A stretch of DNA of 64,000 nucleotides from Paraburkholderia sp. BL23I1N1 (GTDB lineage: Bacteria > Pseudomonadota > Gammaproteobacteria > Burkholderiales > Burkholderiaceae). The stretch's first letter is position 1, and every line of letters begins with the position of its first letter. The notes under the pieces were generated by a model. The model was given only the letters and a program-made list of their open reading frames with translations, had not been told where the DNA came from and made no database searches. Made by a program: the position numbers and the translations under genes. This document shows positions 61,257-64,000 of the stretch, in pieces. Location: positions 3,658,001 through 3,722,000 of the forward strand of contig NZ_RAPV01000001.1 in NCBI RefSeq assembly GCF_003610295.1, given 5' to 3'.

Positions 61257-63647
61257 TCAATCCGCCATCGCGTCGAGTTGCAGTTCGCCGGCGTCGCCAC
61301 GCGCTTCCACACCCAGCGTATCGACGGCGACGCTATCCGGCAGGCAGACGATCGTCTGGAACTGGCGGAACGACGCGCCCTTGTGATCGTCGGTGAAGCG
61401 CAGTTCGATGCGGCCCTTCTCACGCTTGAGGAAATCGCGCACAGCGTCCATGCCCACGCCACGGCCCGACACTTCCGTGACTGTTTCAGCAGTTGAGAAG
61501 CCCGGCCTGAAAATGAATTCGGCGATGGCTTCGTCGCTCAGTTGTTCGTCGCTGCCGATCCAGCCGCGCTCGATGGCAATGCCGCGAATCCGTTCGAGCG
61601 CGAGGCCACGGCCGTCGTCGCTGAGCGTGATCTGCAGCGCGTGGTTGTCGACACCCACTTCGATATCGATCGTGCCTGCCGGTGCCTTGCCGTGCGCGCT
61701 GCGCGCGTCGGCTGCTTCGATACCGTGATCCATCGAATTGCGCAGCAGATGCATGAACACGTTGCCGAGCGTGCCGCCTGCCTGGCCGCGCAGACGGTAG
61801 CCGTTATCGGCGATCCGCACGGTCGGCGCCGGCTTGCCCAGTTCCTGCGCGAGCGAAGGCAGCGAGTCCAGTACGCCGGAGAGCGCATCGCGCACGCTTT
61901 CGCTGCCTAGCGCGAGCAAGGTTCGGCGCATCGCATCGCGCATCGACTGCAATTCGTGAAGCTCGCCAGCGTTCGTCTTGTCCAGCATGCTCAGGGTCTG
62001 CTGAATCTGGTCCTTTTCGACCATCACGTAGTGACCCGCATTGCCGGCGTTATTCGAGCCGGCTTTGGTCTTGCGGCCGAGGCTCTGTTCGTTGATCCGG
62101 GCGTAGCTCTCGATCGCCTCGCGCACGCGCGTCAGCTCCTGCATGAGGTGTTCCTGGTCCCACGAGCGGTCCGCGTCCGGCTGGCGCAGTTCGTCATAGC
62201 TCTTTTCGGTTTCGTGGACGACGTTAGTCAGGTGCGCCAGGTTATAGGTCCGCGCATTGCCCTTGATGGTGTGCATATTGCGGAACAGCTCGGCGATTGC
62301 CGCATGGTCCGCTTCCGAGTGCTTGCGGATGATGCGCTCGTTCTCGCTGACAAAGCCCGCGGAGCTTTCGATGAAGTGATGGAACTTCTCTTCGCTCACC
62401 GCAAGAATCTCGCCGATCATGTCGAGACGGCGGCGCTGTTCGCTGGCTTCCGCAGCGAGCTTGCGCAGTTCGGTGACGTCGCGCACGCACAGCATCAAAC
62501 GCAAGATCACGTCGTTTTCGTCGGTGATCGCCGACCAGCTGAGGTCGAGAATCTTCACGCGGCCATCGGGCATGCGCTTCGTAATTTCGCTGACCAGCAG
62601 GTGCTGATTGAACGCGAAGTTGATGCAGTCTTCGCCGAGGCACGCATGCGCGGCCGCATCGACTTGCGAGAGCACGTCCGAGCCGAGATCGGTATCCGAG
62701 AACACCAGGTCCATCAGACCGCGCCCGGCGATGTCTTTCGTTTCGAAGATGTCTTCCAGATACGCCGAGTATTCCGAGTGGATCACGGCGCCGTCGACCA
62801 CCGTCAAAATACCTTGCTGCATGTTCTGCAACATGGCCTGAATGTCGGCGGTCTTCTGCTTGAGTTGCGCCGAGCTTTCCTGAATCTTTTCGATCATGCC
62901 GTTGAACGCGACGATCGAATGGCCGATCTCATCCAGCCGGCCCACCGGCACGCGGCGCGTGAAATCCTGGCTCGACGCGATCTCGCTCATCATGGCTTGC
63001 ATGCGGCTCAGCGGACGGGTGATCTGCCGGTAAAGCAGCGTGCCGATGAACGTCAGCAGAATGATCGCGATACCGGTGACGGCGGCGATAGCCGTCGTGG
63101 TGGTGGCGAGCGTGGCGTTCAGCGCGGTGATCGCTTCGTCTTTCTGACGGTTCTTCTCGACGCGCAGCGTTTCGACGATGCCTTCGAGTTCGTCGCGATA
63201 CTGCGCGACGTTGGCGAACAGATACGCTTGCGCGAGTTCGTTCTTGCCGTCGGCCTTCATTTTGGCCGTCTCGGTGATCGCGGAGAAGTAGTTCTCGAGG
63301 CTCTCGTTCGCCTGGGAGACGAGGCCTTGCTGCGCGTGACTCGCGGCATCTTTGCCCTGCAGCGCGAGGGCCTGTTGCAACGAGGCCTTTTTCTTCTTCA
63401 GTTCGTCCTGCGCCTGGGAGACCATATTGGCGTCCGGCGCGTAGACCAGTGTCATGGTCGCGAGCTGGACGTCTTTGACCTGCGAGACGAGGTCGGCGGA
63501 AGCCAGCGCGCTGGGAACGACGCCTTCGGTCACCTTGCGCACTTCGCCCGCGCTGCCGCGCGTTTGATACACCGCGTAGCCACCGATCGCCGACAAGGCG
63601 ACGAACATCAAAACAACCAATAGTGTGATGCGATGACGGATAGTCAT
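61257..63647 (-). CDS. Membrane-bound CheA-like sensor kinase (4HB-HAMP-PAS-Hpt-HATPase), 796 aa
   Basis: Order of domains: membrane helix (ITLLVVLMFVALSAIGGYAV), four-helix-bundle periplasmic sensor (residues 30-185), second helix (IAAVTGIAIILLTFIGTLLY), HAMP, PAS (about 265-390, MQQGILTVVDGAVIHSEYSA), Hpt with the phospho-His in LFRNMHTIKGNARTYNLAHL, then a CheA-type ATPase with N-box MHLLRNSMDHGIEAADARS, G1 LSDDGRGL and G2 SGRGVGMDAVRDFL. It lacks the CheW-like P5 domain of true CheA, so it cannot join classical receptor arrays in the usual way. First gene of the five-gene operon. ATG 63647. Confidence 0.9.
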   Translation of the reverse strand: MTIRHRITLLVVLMFVALSAIGGYAVYQTRGSAGEVRKVTEGVVPSALASADLVSQVKDVQLATMTLVYAPDANMVSQAQDELKKKKASLQQALALQGKDAASHAQQGLVSQANESLENYFSAITETAKMKADGKNELAQAYLFANVAQYRDELEGIVETLRVEKNRQKDEAITALNATLATTTTAIAAVTGIAIILLTFIGTLLYRQITRPLSRMQAMMSEIASSQDFTRRVPVGRLDEIGHSIVAFNGMIEKIQESSAQLKQKTADIQAMLQNMQQGILTVVDGAVIHSEYSAYLEDIFETKDIAGRGLMDLVFSDTDLGSDVLSQVDAAAHACLGEDCINFAFNQHLLVSEITKRMPDGRVKILDLSWSAITDENDVILRLMLCVRDVTELRKLAAEASEQRRRLDMIGEILAVSEEKFHHFIESSAGFVSENERIIRKHSEADHAAIAELFRNMHTIKGNARTYNLAHLTNVVHETEKSYDELRQPDADRSWDQEHLMQELTRVREAIESYARINEQSLGRKTKAGSNNAGNAGHYVMVEKDQIQQTLSMLDKTNAGELHELQSMRDAMRRTLLALGSESVRDALSGVLDSLPSLAQELGKPAPTVRIADNGYRLRGQAGGTLGNVFMHLLRNSMDHGIEAADARSAHGKAPAGTIDIEVGVDNHALQITLSDDGRGLALERIRGIAIERGWIGSDEQLSDEAIAEFIFRPGFSTAETVTEVSGRGVGMDAVRDFLKREKGRIELRFTDDHKGASFRQFQTIVCLPDSVAVDTLGVEARGDAGELQLDAMAD

Positions 63648-64000
63648 GTGAAACCCCCGAGGGTATGGCCTTCGCGTCAGCCCCTCGATGGGAGCAGCGC
63701 GTTTTTTGCAAATTTTGGGTCAAGCTTGCAGCGCTGCCGAGTATTGCCGACGCATATTACCGAGCGATGACGACGGGGTTTTTGACCACGTTTCGAGGGC
63801 TAAATATTCTTCTAAAGTTTTCGATTTTTAGGCCGTTAATTTAGGCCCGTTTAATTGCGCACTGCGAATTGCGCGTTGCGTTAACCCGCGCCGCGAATTG
63901 AACGGCGAATATTCTGCGCCAGACGCGTCAGCGGATCGACGGAAGATGCTTCGACGCTTCACGTAAAGTAAGCGGCGACATGATGTCCCGCGAAGCGGAA
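63648..64000. other. Upstream region of the CheA-like operon, window end
   Basis: About 350 bp. The first 120 bp presumably carry the operon promoter; no convincing sigma-28 or sigma-54 site was found. 63770-63850 is AT-rich. Near the end, a short minus-strand frame (FRFAGHHVAAYFT then stop at about 63959) could be the tail of a neighbouring gene, and a plus-strand ATG near 63980 could start one. Neither can be supported within the window. Confidence 0.4.

Noticed and set aside
61956..63623. Plus-strand frame of about 555 aa opposite the CheA-like kinase
   Set aside because: Shadow of a gene with clear kinase motifs on the minus strand.

Overview
The window is GC-rich chromosomal DNA from a beta-proteobacterium, most likely Paraburkholderia or a close Burkholderiaceae relative. 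This rests on codon and base composition, on the gene families present (a small H-NS-like protein, a stand-alone formaldehyde-activating enzyme, many LysR/AraC/GntR regulators with divergent transporters, a CheX-rich chemosensory cluster), and on short dispersed intergenic repeats that look like those of that genus. No rRNA, tRNA or CRISPR array was recognised.

Layout. 0-2.5 kb is accessory DNA: two SDR genes (one cut by the window edge), an IS3 remnant, a RidA-like gene and two arrays of about 20-bp transposase-site-like repeats. The outer array ends in a TGTGG tip 10 bp from the prfC stop codon. 2.5-4.1 kb is prfC. 4.4-7.5 kb is a decay zone with two broken fimbrial-adhesin genes and an IS1182-family element. 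7.5-10.6 kb holds fae, an aldo/keto reductase and gabD. 11-14 kb has an H-NS-like gene, a serine hydrolase, a small hypothetical gene, an AT-rich stretch and a lipoprotein. 14-17.3 kb is a sigma-54 activator divergent from a GntP transporter, resembling hbcR/hbcT of 3-hydroxybutyrate uptake, with a near-ideal sigma-54 promoter; the transporter is frameshifted near its end. 17.3-20.9 kb is a hybrid sensor kinase split by two in-frame stop codons. 21.2-22.9 kb is an Aer-type chemoreceptor behind a sigma-28-type promoter.

23-32 kb holds housekeeping and stress-type genes: a DedA-rhodanese fusion, a cNMP-domain flavoprotein, a YcaQ-like glycosylase, a LysE exporter and a secreted beta-propeller. 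32-34.4 kb is a LysR/MFS divergent pair. 34.4-38 kb is an IS nest: a dispersed repeat, a frameshifted IS701-type element, a long perfect inverted repeat and an IS110-type transposase. 38-42.9 kb is an operon of an MFS transporter, a CaiB-type CoA-transferase and a methylmalonyl-CoA decarboxylase homologue, divergent from a LysR gene. 43-45 kb has a DMT exporter and an AraC regulator. 45-52.5 kb is a catabolic operon (class V aminotransferase, MFS, 2-keto-4-pentenoate hydratase-like protein, YdiJ-type FAD/Fe-S dehydrogenase) with a divergent GntR regulator and two matching palindromic operators. 52.5-57.9 kb holds an IS5 remnant, a second copy of the dispersed repeat, a Na+/H+ antiporter, a Met-rich secreted protein, an HD-domain gene abutting a regulator remnant, an SDR and an orphan response regulator.

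58-63.7 kb is the most unusual part. A five-gene operon encodes a membrane-bound CheA-like kinase without a CheW domain, a minimal MCP-like protein with no sensor domain, a CheX, a pseudo-receiver-CheX fusion and a CheY. It lacks cheW, cheR and cheB. Just downstream lies an array of five copies of a 19-21 bp motif (CCCGAAAANNCTCACCTTT), which also occurs singly or in pairs at four other places, always in intergenic DNA near gene 3' ends.

The strongest candidates for undescribed biology are the CheA-like/MCP-like/CheX/CheX/CheY system, the intergenic motif family, and the transposon-end array beside prfC. Several single-base frameshifts and stops (GntP, IS701, sensor kinase, adhesin) could be real mutations or assembly errors; the sequence alone cannot decide.
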